Assembly: GCA_002105175.1 (NCBI GenBank)
Contig: MCGE01000012.1
Span: 310,001-374,000, forward strand
Direction of reading: 5' to 3'
DNA from: Absidia repens
Lineage: Eukaryota; Mucoromycota; Mucoromycetes; Mucorales; Cunninghamellaceae
DNA length: 64,000 nucleotides
This document shows, piece by piece, positions 23,635-34,887 of this stretch (position 1 is the first letter of the stretch; every line of letters begins with the position of its first letter). Under the pieces are notes generated by a model. That model was not told the origin of the DNA, did no database searches, and worked only from the letters and a program-made list of their open reading frames with translations. The position numbers and the translations under genes are program-made.

Positions 23635-24345
23635 ATGTTTCAAATCCCGCCCACATGATTTTTATTTACTCCCAAATTTTTTATTTCTTTCGCACTCTCT
23701 TTCTTTCATTTCTTTTTTTCCCTCCATTTTTTCTTTCACCATTCAACTACTATGGGGTTGTGGTGATATAATATTAGTATTAGGACTAGTTTAGAAGGGG
23801 TTTCAGCTCAGGGATTATAAGATGCATGGAGAAACCCCTTCCATTTTGGATCTAGGATTTAGAACCACCATTAGATATGTTGGCTTTCTGGAACCTGCAT
23901 TAGCTTAGCTTAGTGTTAGTCTGACCATAGTTTGTGTGTGTATATGAATGAAATATGTCTCTTTTAACATTCCTCAATTAAAAAATTTTCAGTAGTCTCT
24001 CTAATGTCGTGCAATAGATCCCTTTTTTTACTACCACCCTCCACTTTAGATTAGTATTGACAAGCTGCTATAATCCAATAAAGATATCACTTAGTGTTTA
24101 TAATGCCTTTTATTGTATAAAATATTGAATCCTTTTTAAAATTGTACCTTTCAATTAGCGTCGACTACCCATTATATCTCTTAATGGTTTCGCTCTCGCT
24201 ACCTCCTTCAGGTCCCTTGTTACAATGAACCCCGGTTTAGTTTAATATCTATCGTATTACTTCAAATAAAGTATTCCCCTTTATTAACCATCCTCAGACC
24301 CAATAAAAAAAAAAAAACAATGTTGTTATTGTAGCTGTTTTGTGA
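23635..24345 (+). repeat. Dispersed repeat, copy A
   Basis: Order: CAAATCCCGCCCACATG box (23641), pyrimidine tract, CACCATTCAACTACTATGG, core TTAGGACTAGTTTAG (23780), hairpin arms 23794-23804 and 23831-23841 (GAAGGGGTTTC / GAAACCCCTTC, perfect 11 bp), GCATTAGCTTAGCTTAG, then degenerate subrepeats, ending near ATTGTAGCTGTTTT. Confidence 0.85.
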
Positions 24346-25203
24346 GTAACTTATTTAAATTTGGCTTTCTGGTTCACCCAGTATGACCACTTTTTCCACT
24401 GCAGGCCCAGATACTGGTTTACCGTCTTAGACCATTTACTATTAAGACAGCCATATCCAGGCTCGTCCAATCATGTAAATGAGTATAGCGCATCCTGGGC
24501 GCATAGCCTCGCCTAGAGAACGCGCTTAATACCTTTCTTGCTTATCAGTGCCTCCTTTCCACGATCCGTACCAGTCAACTTAGGCCGAGCCGTCAGCATA
24601 ACCTCTGTCATAATCAACATGTTGTCTGTATCTAGCTTACTATTTTCCATTGATTTATTGGAAGTGGGATAATAATAATGAATAAATTGAATCCTAAAAC
24701 CAAAGCCAGTTGAATCCAAACGACTGCCTCTAAAGGGAAAATGGCGGGAAGGGTTATTTAATTCATCAAAGAACCACTCATCAATAAACTTTCCTCAACG
24801 CCCAGTAGATCAATTTTTTAAGGAGTGTAGGAGATTCTTTGAAATTGAAATAAAAAAATTAATATAACCAAGTTTTCCATTACGTTTCTGTTGAATCGCA
24901 CCATATCACTGATATTTTGAGGACATAGGATGTTTGTGATATTGTAAATTGACTCGTCTAACCGCGTAGTGTCCGGTTTTCACCCAAATAATGTTTGGGT
25001 CGACATGTAGCAGCAGATCATCTATCATTTTCCACTCATATCATCTCTGACTCAGGTTAAAGACTATGTATATAATGGACGTATATCTTTTATCCGTCAC
25101 AAAATCCCGAGCCTGAATGTTTTGGGATTGCGCTCCCAGGTGTTTTTTTTTTCTTTTCTGGTTTTTGGGGTTGGGTAAAGAAGCTCAGAACACCCAAATT
25201 CAC

Positions 25204-25234
<31 letters not shown>

Positions 25235-25599
25235 GTTGCAGGGCCAAAATGTCGAATGAATGGGTTAGGAGTCTCTCTTCATCGTTTTGTACTTTAGTGA
25301 GCGAACGCTTGGAGTATATCTGTCACGCTCAACGTTTTTTGATCAACTCTTTTGTGCTTGTATACCCCCCCCCCTCTGGGATATATGTTGACTCCTGCGC
25401 CATTTCACACCTCCATGAACAGTCCATCGGCGCACACCTGACATTTGTTTGAGTTTTTACGTTTTTTTATCCTTATACCATACTGTCAAGTCTCTAAACT
25501 TCATTGGAGATATGAGTAAGCTAGAAATCTAGTGTTTGGTAGGACATTCACAAAAAAAAACCCCCATCTTACTCTCGTTTCACTTTCTAACGGGTCAGA

Positions 25600-26250
25600 G
25601 AGTGATTAAGAAAAAGGCATATTTTATTAGAAAGAATACGGTATATGCTAAACTAAGAGCGCAGGCCTCGTTGTACCAAGGGATCTAATGAAGGTAGCAT
25701 GAGGGAGACTACTAGGAATTCTAAAGGATGGTTAACACTAATCTGAATATATTATTAGAAAAAAACTTTTAATACAATTTAAGAAGCAGACAAGGTAAGT
25801 AGAAGATTGAACGGGATACTGTTATTGAGGCACAGTGATGTCAACACTAATCAAACCGAGTGGTGGTAGCATTAACAAATTTATTGCACAAGACATTAGA
25901 GAGACTACTGAAAATTTTTTAATTGAGGAATGTTAAAAGAGACATATTTTATTCATACACACACACAAACTATGGTCAAACTAACACTAAGCTAAGCTAA
26001 TGCAGGTTCCAGAAAGCCAACTGATCTAATGGTGGTTCTAAATCCTAGATCCAAAATGGAAGGGGTTTCTCCATGCATCTTATAATCCCTGAGCTGAAAC
26101 CCCTTCTAAACTAGTCCTAATACTAATATGATATCACCACAACCCCATAGTAGTTGAATGGTGAAAGAAGAAATGAAAGAAAGAGAGTGCGAAAGAAATA
26201 AAAAATTTGGGAGTAAACAAAAATCATGTGGGCGGGATTTGAAATGTTTT
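25600..26250 (-). repeat. Dispersed repeat, copy B (inverted partner of A)
   Basis: Reverse complement of copy A with the same box order. Hairpin arms at 26106-26096 and 26069-26059 are identical to those of copy A. The proximal 390 nt differ from A at only a few positions; the distal part has diverged. Confidence 0.85.
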
Positions 26251-26276
26251 TTTTTTTTTTTTGTCCATCGCAGTTC

Positions 26277-26545
26277 TGATTTTTTTCGATAACATTTTTC
26301 ATTTCGCTGAACAAACGTTTCAAAAGGTTGTTGCCTTGATATATATATAGCATGAATACATATATCGGAATAACAATATTATTACCCACAATACGACGCA
26401 ACATGGTTTTCACATTGATATTGTAATTATGGATCGCCCTGTGTGCTGAGAATAAACTTTGGTGGCTCATTTGTTCAACAACCAATGCACCCGTCTGTGA
26501 TTTTTTAGAAACTTGCAAGTGTGAGGCGAGAGTGTCCTGAGTGTT
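26277..26545 (-). other. Unassigned open frame next to the foldback element
   Basis: On minus, an uninterrupted frame of about 90 codons runs from near 26545 to the T/A run beside copy B. It contains KTGNTQDTLASHLQVSKK and LRRIVGNNIVIPIYVFMLYI and has unbiased composition, unlike the surrounding spacer. No family was recognised, no good upstream start is evident, and the frame ends in a homopolymer at the element edge. It could be a gene fragment truncated by the element or chance. Confidence 0.2.
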
Positions 26546-27323
26546 GCCCGTTTTTTGCTCGTACCCATTTCAGATTGGGTAGGTATCTCCTATCTAAGAT
26601 TTAAACAGTGTATGCTGAATGAAGTAACATACGCTTTTCTTTGAAAAAATCTATTAATTTTTACTTTTTTTTTTCATTCTATCTAATCATGCACTCACAT
26701 AGGATATAGTGCCTCTTATAACCGAATGAGTTTCAATGAGATATTTCCTATTTGATACACTGAGAATGAACCACTTATTCTGGAGGTGTTTGATGTCCAA
26801 GTCAAACTCCTGCTGCCTACTTTTTTCTTTTTTTCTCACTTAAACTTGCAGAATTGAAATCCTAATAATATTAGTATTTGATTTGCCTAATAACGTTTGA
26901 TCAGTGTTTCTCAGTAAATTGAAAAATAAAGTCAGGTAAAGCGCCATAAGATGGACCTATATAATAACATGATCTGGGTTTCAAGTCAGATCCCTTTTAT
27001 TATATCGAAGGGCGTGTTGGCTATAGTGGGCCTAATACATTTCATGCCACCAACAGACTCAGGACATGGTCATCATTGATTTTGTTATCTCGTCAACATG
27101 CAGAAAGTCATATCATTGGTGATACAAAGACCTTATGAATGGTTCCCCGTCTTGCACGCTCTGTTGGGCGGTGTTTAAACATGTGCCGCCAGACAAAGTG
27201 AAAATACGTAATCCCAGAAAAACCCCGGAAGGCGCGTCTCTTCTGCTTGTTTCTTTGCTCTTTCTATTGTTACGCCTTTTTTTTTTTTTTTTTTATCCTT
27301 CATTCTATTTTATCTATCCAATA
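26546..27323. other. Intergenic: promoter side of the proteasome gene
   Basis: No gene supported. The 200 bp before 27324 include GTTTAAACATGTGCCGCC and a long T run (about 27278-27294). Confidence 0.55.
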
Positions 27324-28397
27324 ATGTCTCGAAGATACGATTCAAGAACTACGATATTCTCACCTGAAGGTATGACGATGAGGAACGGGAGGCGACACGA
27401 AACAAGTTGATTGTTGTGTTGGGTCTGTGTCTATGATGGAAAGGACAGGGGCAAGATACACTAGAACTACTATCAATGTATACTGAAAACCTTTATTTAT
27501 ATGCTTGTTTAGGCCGTCTTTATCAGGTCGAATATGCTATGGAAGCCATTTCTCAGGCAGGGATTGCTCTTGGCATCCTTGCCACTGATGGGATTGTTAT
27601 TGCTGCCGAAAAGAAAGTGACATCAAAGTTATTGGAACAAACTGCTTCGTCTGAAAAAATTTACAAACTCAATGAGTAAGTAGGGACCACGGTATAGTAA
27701 ACAAGGAAGGGACTCTTATGCGATGCGCATAGCATATTTCTAAACCACTTTTTTTTTCTTTGTAGTAATATGATTTGTGGTGTGGCCGGTATTACGGCGG
27801 ATGCAAATATTCTTATCAATTGGACTCGAGCAAGTGCACAACGATATTTGTTTTCTTACAACGAAGATATCCCAGTCGAACAACTAGTACAACGTCTTTG
27901 CGATTTGAAACAAGGATATACACAATATGGTGGGTTACGTCCTTTCGGTGTATCGTTTATTTTTGCAGGGTATGATGATCACTTTGGATTTCAACTATAT
28001 CACTCTGACCCGTCTGGAAATTATGGTGGTTGGAAAGCAACTTGTATCGGTGCCAACAATGCCAGTGCTCAAAGTATTTTAAAACAAGATTACAAGGAAA
28101 CAATGAACTTGGAAGAGGCGAAGGCATTGGCCATCAAGGTGTTAAGCAAAACTATGGATAGTACAACTCTCACCAGCGAAAAATGTAGGTGTTATATATG
28201 GAAGATGAAATGATGGATAAGCGTTGTCCATATATGGTATACTGATATTTTACATTTTAATTGTGTGCGTAGTGGAATTTGCTACTATTCAACGCAAGAA
28301 TGACAAAGTACAATACGATCTCTTCAAACCCGCCGAAATTGATGCATTATTAAAAGAACAAAACGTTGGCGCCGAAGCACAGGAACAGCAACAATAG
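27324..28397 (+). CDS. PRE9: 20S proteasome subunit alpha-3 (PSMA4 / Pre9)
   Basis: Structural alpha-ring subunit of the 20S core. Exons 27324-27369, 27513-27675, 27766-28184, 28273-28397; 250 residues, close to the usual 250-261. The N-terminus [16 protein letters not shown] is the family hallmark, followed by [12 protein letters not shown] (proteasome alpha signature, joined across intron 1), [28 protein letters not shown] and [15 protein letters not shown], which is specific to PSMA4. The tail is Gln-rich rather than the Lys/Glu-rich tail of animals. AATAAAATC at about 28478 is a likely poly(A) signal. It converges with the C2H2 gene. Confidence 0.97.
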
Positions 28398-28967
28398 GAT
28401 AGTTCTTCAGTTTATTTTATATTAGTTTCATTACAAAGTCTTCTTCCTTTTTTTTTTTTTTTTTTGTTATATATCGAATAAAATCTTTCATAGTATTTTA
28501 CTTTATATGTCAGATTTTATCATTTTATTTTTACTATCATCATACAAATACAGTGATCGTTTGGGTTATATATCACAAGACATTGATTTTTATTAAAAGA
28601 AAAAGACATATCCTATCCTAAACAAGAGGGGAAAGGGAGATGAACCAATAGAAAAAAAAATGATATGATGAGAAGAAAATGGAGAACTATAGGTAAAACC
28701 GCTATATTTGACAAGAGACATTTGTTAAAAATAGTTTATGTTTGGGTAGGGTGTAATACAGGAAATAAAACAACGGCAGAAATTTGACGTGAAGAGGGGA
28801 ATGGAAATGGGAGGTTAGACTACATGCTAGTACAAAAGTATATTTTACAAGACATCGATTTTTATTGGAAGTAATATGAGTTTTGGGCATAAAAAGTAAA
28901 ATGGGGCTAAAACAATGGTAGGAGTATGATGAGGTAGGGAAAATGGGGGAGGCGCGTAAACTATATA
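28398..28967. other. Intergenic between convergent PRE9 and C2H2 gene
   Basis: Two 3' flanks back to back. An imperfect local duplication is visible: ACAAGACATTGATTTTTATT at about 28575 and a near copy (ACAAGACATCGATTTTTATT) at about 28847. No gene seen. Confidence 0.55.
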
Positions 28968-30165
28968 CTAAGACGATGAAATATGATGGACCTTGATGAG
29001 ATGTGCCTATAATATAACAAAGGTATATTAGTAACCCTGGTGACCGTAGTTAGTTGTTTATTTAATTTTACTTTGAGATTGCCTCGTTGAGTGAATCCAC
29101 GTCGACAGTCGGGGTAATCGCAGACGTAAGGTTTGACAGGCCAATGTATTTTTTCATGCGTCTTCAAGTTTCCCAATTGAGCAAAATTTTTACCGCACCC
29201 TTCAAAGTTGCACTAGAAAAAAAAACAAGCCAAAAGTTATATGTATCAATTTCATTATATGCACTCTTATCTTGTCATTATGTTACCTGATATGGGCGTT
29301 CACCGGTGTGTTTCCGTACATGTGTCTATCAATTATATCATAAAAATGAATTTGAACCCAGCTACTTTGACTTCACTTCCATACACCAGTCCATTTTCAA
29401 TTTATGACTTACCTTTAGGTTCCCATACTGTTTGAATGCCCTTCCGCATCCAGGATGTTCGCATACCTAGAAATAAAGAGTAATATTAATATCGTGTGTA
29501 ACAGCATGAGTGGTATATTTTGTGGTCCTACATAGGGTTTGCTGTTTTCTGGTATCTGTTGGTTCGGATCTTTCAGTTGGTGTATATTCGTACTTGATCT
29601 ATGATCTGATCTATCGAATTAGAAATAAACAAGCAATAGTTAATTGCGTATGATAAGCACCCTATTCGGTATATAAATTTATGCATAATCGCTTCTCCTC
29701 CCCCTCTACTTACTGAGCGTGTATCCGGTAGTTTTCCATATCAGTGAATTGTTTTTGGCAACCTTGTTCAGGACAAGCATATAACCCAAATCGAGGAGAA
29801 TCCCTTACGGTTTGTACTGACGATGGATAAGGTGCATATGCAGCTAAATGGGAAGACTGGGCTAATTGCGGAGGGGACAACATCGAGGGTTGCTGATTCT
29901 GATGTGGATGTTGTTGTTGCTGTTGCTGGAGAAGAGTAGATGGTTGAGATGTTAGTGAATGACCATTGTGCTGAGGCGGAAGATGACTATTTGTTGCCGG
30001 TAAAGAAGGTAATGGAGGGTATGTGCCTTGCTGATGTTGGTGGTAATGTTGTTGTAGCTGTTGTATTTCCGGTTGTTGTTCTTGTCTTTGGGGCAAAGGA
30101 TAAGATGGTAAAGGTGAGCCATCTAAACGATGACTATGTCCAGGGTGTGTGTCTTGATGTTGCAT
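28968..30165 (-). CDS. C2H2 zinc-finger transcription factor
   Basis: Exons on minus 30165-29714, 29610-29532, 29466-29413, 29325-29287, 29212-29072, 29006-28968; 267 residues. The N-terminal half is disordered and rich in Gln/His/Pro (with a QQQQQQ run). Finger 1 is atypical ([23 protein letters not shown]). Three closely spaced fingers follow: [41 protein letters not shown] and [19 protein letters not shown], with linker HTGERPY between the first two and a non-canonical HWPVKPY before the last. Intron 5 interrupts the last finger; the final 39-nt exon supplies its two histidines (AHLIKVHH), which supports the splice model. Nuclear DNA-binding role inferred; target unknown. Confidence 0.85.
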
Positions 30166-30556
30166 AATATTTTCGCATCCAATCCAAGTACGCTTGGGTT
30201 AGAAAAGAGAAAGAAAAGAGAAAAATGAAAATGACGGAGAAACAAAAAATCGCGCGAGTCGTATTTTGTTATTTTTTGTATATTTTTTTACTGGTGACTG
30301 AGTTTTTATTGACGCACATTTACCTGCAAGCTGTGTGAGTTCCCTACAATACAAATACTTGACCGCTGAATCAATAATTCATTATCATTATTTATGGCCT
30401 TATTATTCTATACTTTTTTCATATAAAAAGAGAAAAATTGCGGAATTTGAAATCTTTTTTTTTTTTTTTTTTTTTTTTGGACGAGAAAACTCCCAGCTTT
30501 TTTTTGTTCTTCCTATCGTTTATTTGACTTTTTGTCGTCGACCTATTTTATGTCTA
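30166..30556. promoter_or_regulatory. Divergent promoter C2H2 factor / Zn2Cys6 factor
   Basis: 391 bp between opposed start codons of two transcription-factor genes, with a T run of about 22 nt at 30457-30478 and a CGCGCGAG stretch at 30251. Co-regulation is possible but not shown. Confidence 0.5.
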
Positions 30557-33500
30557 ATGCCGAGTGATCATGAAGATGAGGGAAGCAAGCGCCAAAGAGT
30601 CTCTCGTGCTTGGTAAGTATAGATTAGCCGAAATATGCAGTTTTGACTCCTGATTACCAAATATTTTGTCACTAACAATAAATTCATTAACATGGATGTT
30701 TATAGCGATCGCTGCCGAAAAAAGAAGATAAAATGTGATGGATCACTACCTATATGTAGCAATTGCAAGGCCTTTGAATTGGAATGCACCTATAAAGATA
30801 CCACAAAAAAAGTAAGTGAAAAGAAGCCACTCTTAGTTACCTTTTCCATAGAGTGAGCATATGGACTGATAGCTGATGTTAACTTCATATTATTATTATA
30901 GAGAGGGCCTCCTAAAGGGTATATCGAAGCTATAGAAAATCGACTTTACAAGCTGGAAAGTTTATTGGGCGAAATGGCACAAGGTGACGATCCGAAAGCG
31001 AAGTCTCTCCTAAAGGAACTAAACGCACCCTTGGAAACACCAACAGGGGAACAAATATTCAACAAACCTCAAAGACGCTCAGCTCACGGCAGTGATAGAG
31101 GCAAAGTTTTTTTCTGGCAAAACGCTCCCGTTCGTCCCAAAGACTCACCTTTCAACCATGCAATTGGCAATGGTCCCTTATCAGCATCATTGGGCAATTG
31201 TGCTTGGGATACTGAAACGTCAACTGTATCTTCAACATCAAGATCACCAGTCATCAATGGAATGAAATCAAAACTATCACCAGTATCAAGTGGATCTCAT
31301 GGTAACGAATCTGTGGATACAACTGGTCAATTGGCTATGGATGCAAACGGTCAATATCGGTATTTGGGGAAATCATCTGGGTTTTATCTTCTTCAAAAGA
31401 GCCGAACGTATCACCACGGGGCCTTCCATCTCTCAGGAAATCAACAGCACCCTCCAATGATTCGTGGAAGATCACCATCGGCATCATTATCCTATTTCTC
31501 TTCAACTCCTTCGATACGATCTGCCAACATTGATCCTTATGAACTCCCATCACCACAGTTATCAACAAAACTGGTCCGATTATACCTGGAACATTTTTAT
31601 CCTGTGCTTCCCATGTTTTATAAAAGGCAACTCTCTTCTTCTTTGGATGATCCCGCAGAACCAATTTCACCTCTATTACTTAACGCAATCTATGCTGTAG
31701 CCTCCCGTATTTGTGACGATGTTGAAACTCGGTCTGATCCTGCCAGTCAAGAGACCTCGGGGGAAATCTTTTTTGAACGTGCGAAATGTCTCCTCGATAG
31801 TCATTATGATATACCGCGCATCTCGACAGTGCAGGCGCTGTTGCTTTTGTCAATTCATCAACAAGGAACTATGAAATCTGCAAGAGCTTGGCTATATAGC
31901 GGCATGGTAAGTGTTTATTTAGGATATCATATATTATCGAAGCAATCCGCTTACCTCTTTCTATTTGTTTTAGGCATTTCGGATGGCGCTCGACCTTGGG
32001 TTGAATCGGAATTGTGATCATTGGCAAATTCCTCATGATGAAAAAGAACGACGAAAACGAGTCTTTTGGTGTGCTTATGTGTGCGATGTGATGGCCAGTG
32101 CTACGTTTGGACGATCATCAACATTTGAAGAAAGTGATTGCGATATTCCATTCCCAAGCATTGAAGATGACGAGCCTATACATGCACCCAATACGCCCGA
32201 GTCGCCTAATTCTTGTCCTCCTCCTGGTCCACTGATGGTTTTATCTCATATGGTCAAAATTTGTGATATTTTGGGACATGTGTTGAAAAATATCTATTAT
32301 GCGAAGGCTTTGAAAAATGCAGATATACGACATATTGGCCACGTTGTATCTTCTCTTACCGGACGCCTTTCTCATTGGTACAAGAACTTACCACCTGCGC
32401 TGTGCTTGGGTGATAATAGCGATCAATCTATGCATGATGCCAACTATCCTATTTGTGTCGCTCAACTCCATATGATCTACCACACCACTGTCATCTTACT
32501 TCACCGCCTCTTCATTCCAAACAACAATACAATCAACGCATCACCCGAATCTATATCTGAATACAAAACGTGCGCCATATCAGCAACAGCCATTATGAAT
32601 ATTGCCAACAGTATGCTCAAAAACAACATGCTCAATTATGTCTTCCATAGCGTTGTCTACTGTGTGTTTACAGCTGGAATTATTTTTATAAACTCAGCTT
32701 CATGCAGTGATGCCACTAAATCATTCGATGCGAAGGTCAATATCAACAACATTATGCGTCTTTTGGAAACACTGGAAAAAACATGGACATCAGCATCACG
32801 CAGCGCAAATATTTTGGGTGAACTGGCTGGATTACGGGAGCTCAATCTTCCGACAAGCGAAAATACGCTACGACCCATTGTGCATCAAAGAAGTAGTAAT
32901 CAATTACTCCCAATCACGTCTTCTTCTGGTGATACGGATGAAGTTAATATGCCATCATCTGCAGAAATTGGTCATTACGATGAAGCCAAACGACAATCAG
33001 TTATCAACGATAGAAGAAGATGGAATCAGCACACTATTATGACCAACTCCTTGGCGGATGAACTTGACATCTGCAGCCCCAATTTCAGCAACACTAGTCA
33101 AAACGATGTACCTTCTCAGGACTTACAACATCCGACACATGGAAAAGGAAACATGGATCCATTTGCAGCACCTGATACAATTCCTGTACCTTCTCAACGG
33201 CAATTTGATATTTCAGGGACAGCCTTTTGGGGTGTACCTCCTTCATTAGACTTGAATGAGTGGAATCAATATTTGGGGACACAGTTACCAAACTATCAAC
33301 AACAGCAAGCACAGCAACAGCAGCTACTACACCAACAGCAACAGCATCAACAGCAACATCAGCAGCAACATAAATCATCATCGGCATCATTATCCCCAAC
33401 TATACAACAAGCGTCATCAACAGTATCATCGATGTCAAGGACGTCAACAGACCCACAATTGATATCATCTCGCAACATTTCGTCACACTACAATTCGCCT

Positions 33501-33896
33501 CCGCCAAAACCGCATCCAACGCCCAGTACATTCACCTCCATAATGCCGTCTCAACTTGATTTACCTATAGATAACATGGCATTTTCATCTACATCGGCAG
33601 CGTCATCAACATTGTCGAATGTATCATCACCTGGGACAAGGTATGCTAGGAAACATTTGATCCATGGCGATTCCAACGTAGATGTTATGTCTGGTATGCC
33701 CGTTCCGTTGGCTTTGACTGGTGTTCCGGAAGATGTGACGGTACCGATGCTTGGTTTTTCGGGCGCCCAAGGTGTTGGAACTTCGATCACGAATACATAC
33801 GATGGAAATGGACTTTTGAATACCCCACAAGATCGATGCGATCAACAAGAAAACACACCGGATGCGTATGGAAGCGACGCCATGGTATACTACTAA
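30557..33896 (+). CDS. Zn2Cys6 transcription factor with fungal_trans domain (XlnR-like)
   Basis: Exons 30557-30612, 30706-30811, 30902-31906, 31974-33896; 1,029 residues. The binuclear zinc cluster (residues about 19-46) reads C-x2-C-x6-C-x6-C-x2-C-x6-C (CDRCRKKKIKC then CSNCKAFELEC), its first Cys codon split by intron 1. A linker and a short dimerisation helix follow (GYIEAIENRLYKLESLLGEM). The fungal-specific regulatory domain covers about residues 220-560 (KLVRLYLEHFYPVLPMFYK, MALDLGLNR, KERRKRVFWCAYVCDVM). The C-terminal third is disordered with a Gln/His tract (about 33295-33375) and Ser-rich runs. The GPPKGYIE motif after the cluster recalls XlnR/RGT1-type activators; the target pathway cannot be told from sequence. 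Confidence 0.93.
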
Positions 33897-33915
33897 TTAT
33901 TTTTGGTTATTTATA

Positions 33916-33916
<1 letters not shown>

Positions 33917-33946
<30 letters not shown>

Positions 33947-33979
33947 CCGTCGTTTCATTACTTCTACTATCATTATTAC

Positions 33980-34024
<45 letters not shown>

Positions 34025-34046
34025 TACTGTTATTATTACATTGTTA
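33917..34046. repeat. Compound microsatellite (TC)n + (ATT/ATC)n
   Basis: Immediately after the Zn2Cys6 stop codon: about 14 TC dinucleotides (33919-33947), then an interrupted ATT/ATC trinucleotide tract to about 34040. Lies in the presumed 3' UTR. Confidence 0.9.
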
Positions 34047-34194
34047 ATCTAGCTTTTTGTTGTATTTTATCTCAATTATTACTTTTTTGGTCAGCATCAT
34101 CATTATATTCATAATAAACATGTTATTTTTATAATTTCCCTTTATGATATGCATTTGTTGCTTCCATTCCCTTCATCATCTTATAGGTCCGATG

Positions 34195-34227
<33 letters not shown>

Positions 34228-34560
34228 CAATTTCGTGCCGACAGATTGTTTTATCATAAGTGTCAGTGACTCAATCGAATGATAGATAGATTCAGGATGT
34301 TGATATGGCGGTTTGTTTTTTATACCCCGTTTTATGCACCACCACAGCACTTTTTTTTTTTTTTTTGAGGTACATAGTAGATGAAGCGCAAGCACGAAGG
34401 GCAGACATTATTTAATGCTGATCATAGAAGTGCGAAATGGCGAATTCATCAAACGGTGCTCAGTATTTGTGGGGGCTGATTTTCCTTTGTTACATTTTAG
34501 GTCTGTTTTTTTGGTAGAATCAAGTAGCTTTTTAAAATCAGGGAAATGACTAGTGGGTGG
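34047..34560. other. Intergenic with T runs
   Basis: Holds AATAAAC at about 34112 as a possible poly(A) signal for the plus-strand gene, and T homopolymers at about 34198-34225 and 34351-34366. No gene seen. Confidence 0.55.
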
Positions 34561-34564
34561 TCAA

Positions 34565-34800
34565 AAGAAAAAAAACGTTTCAAAGCCCGCACACGTGTTC
34601 TTCTATTTTTTTTTTTTTTCTCCTTCGACATTCGACTTTTTTTTAAGTCGTAGTGCACTTAGATTAGTGTTAGGACTGTTTTAGAAAAGTTTTTATCTCA
34701 GGGATTACAAAATGGATGGGAAAAACGTTTCATTCTGAGCGCAACATTTGGGACCACCGTTAGTTAGCTTTTTGGGGCTCTTGAGGAAAACGGGATTTGA
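34565..34800 (+). repeat. Dispersed repeat, copy C (short, most diverged)
   Basis: Starts AACGTTTCAAAGCCCGCACACGTG (a variant of the common box), then a pyrimidine tract, TTAGATTAGTGTTAGGACT, and hairpin arms 34684-34694 (GAAAAGTTTTT) and 34721-34731 (AAAAACGTTTC) around a 26-nt loop. Similarity fades by about 34800 and the AATAAA subrepeats are missing. It ends about 90 bp before the RAD51C start codon. Confidence 0.75.
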
Positions 34801-34835
34801 ATTCTAACCTCCAAAATAGACACAGGGAACCATTG

Positions 34836-34842
34836 GACGCGC
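34836..34842. promoter_or_regulatory. MCB-like element upstream of RAD51C
   Basis: GACGCGC, containing the ACGCG core of MluI cell-cycle boxes bound by MBF in ascomycetes, lies about 50 bp before the RAD51C ATG. DNA-repair genes are typical MBF targets, but a single short match can arise by chance. Confidence 0.3.
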
Positions 34843-34887
34843 CGCGGATTCCTTTTTTTTTTTTTTCTTTTTTTTTTTTTTAACTTC

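Larger units (their letters stand above)
23635..26250. mobile_element. Foldback-like element: two long inverted arms (copies A and B) around a 1.2 kb spacer
   Basis: Copies A (23635-24345, plus) and B (about 25600-26250, minus) of the dispersed repeat face each other. From the outer ends inwards they are almost identical for about 390 nt, then similar but diverged. The outer ends both read TTTCAAATCCCGCCCACATG next to an A run. The spacer (24346-25600) holds no recognisable transposase; a 68-codon minus-strand frame at 24513-24719 matches nothing I know. The architecture (long inverted arms with internal degenerate subrepeats) resembles foldback or long-TIR non-autonomous DNA elements. No clear target-site duplication could be read, because both flanks are A/T homopolymers. 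Confidence 0.65.

Noticed and set aside
23805..23830. tRNA/SINE A-box (AGCTCAGGGAT) in the repeat loop
   Set aside because: The loop resembles an RNA polymerase III A box, but no convincing B box (GGTTCGANTCC) lies at the right distance in the copies. GGTTCTAGGATC in copy E is the only weak candidate.
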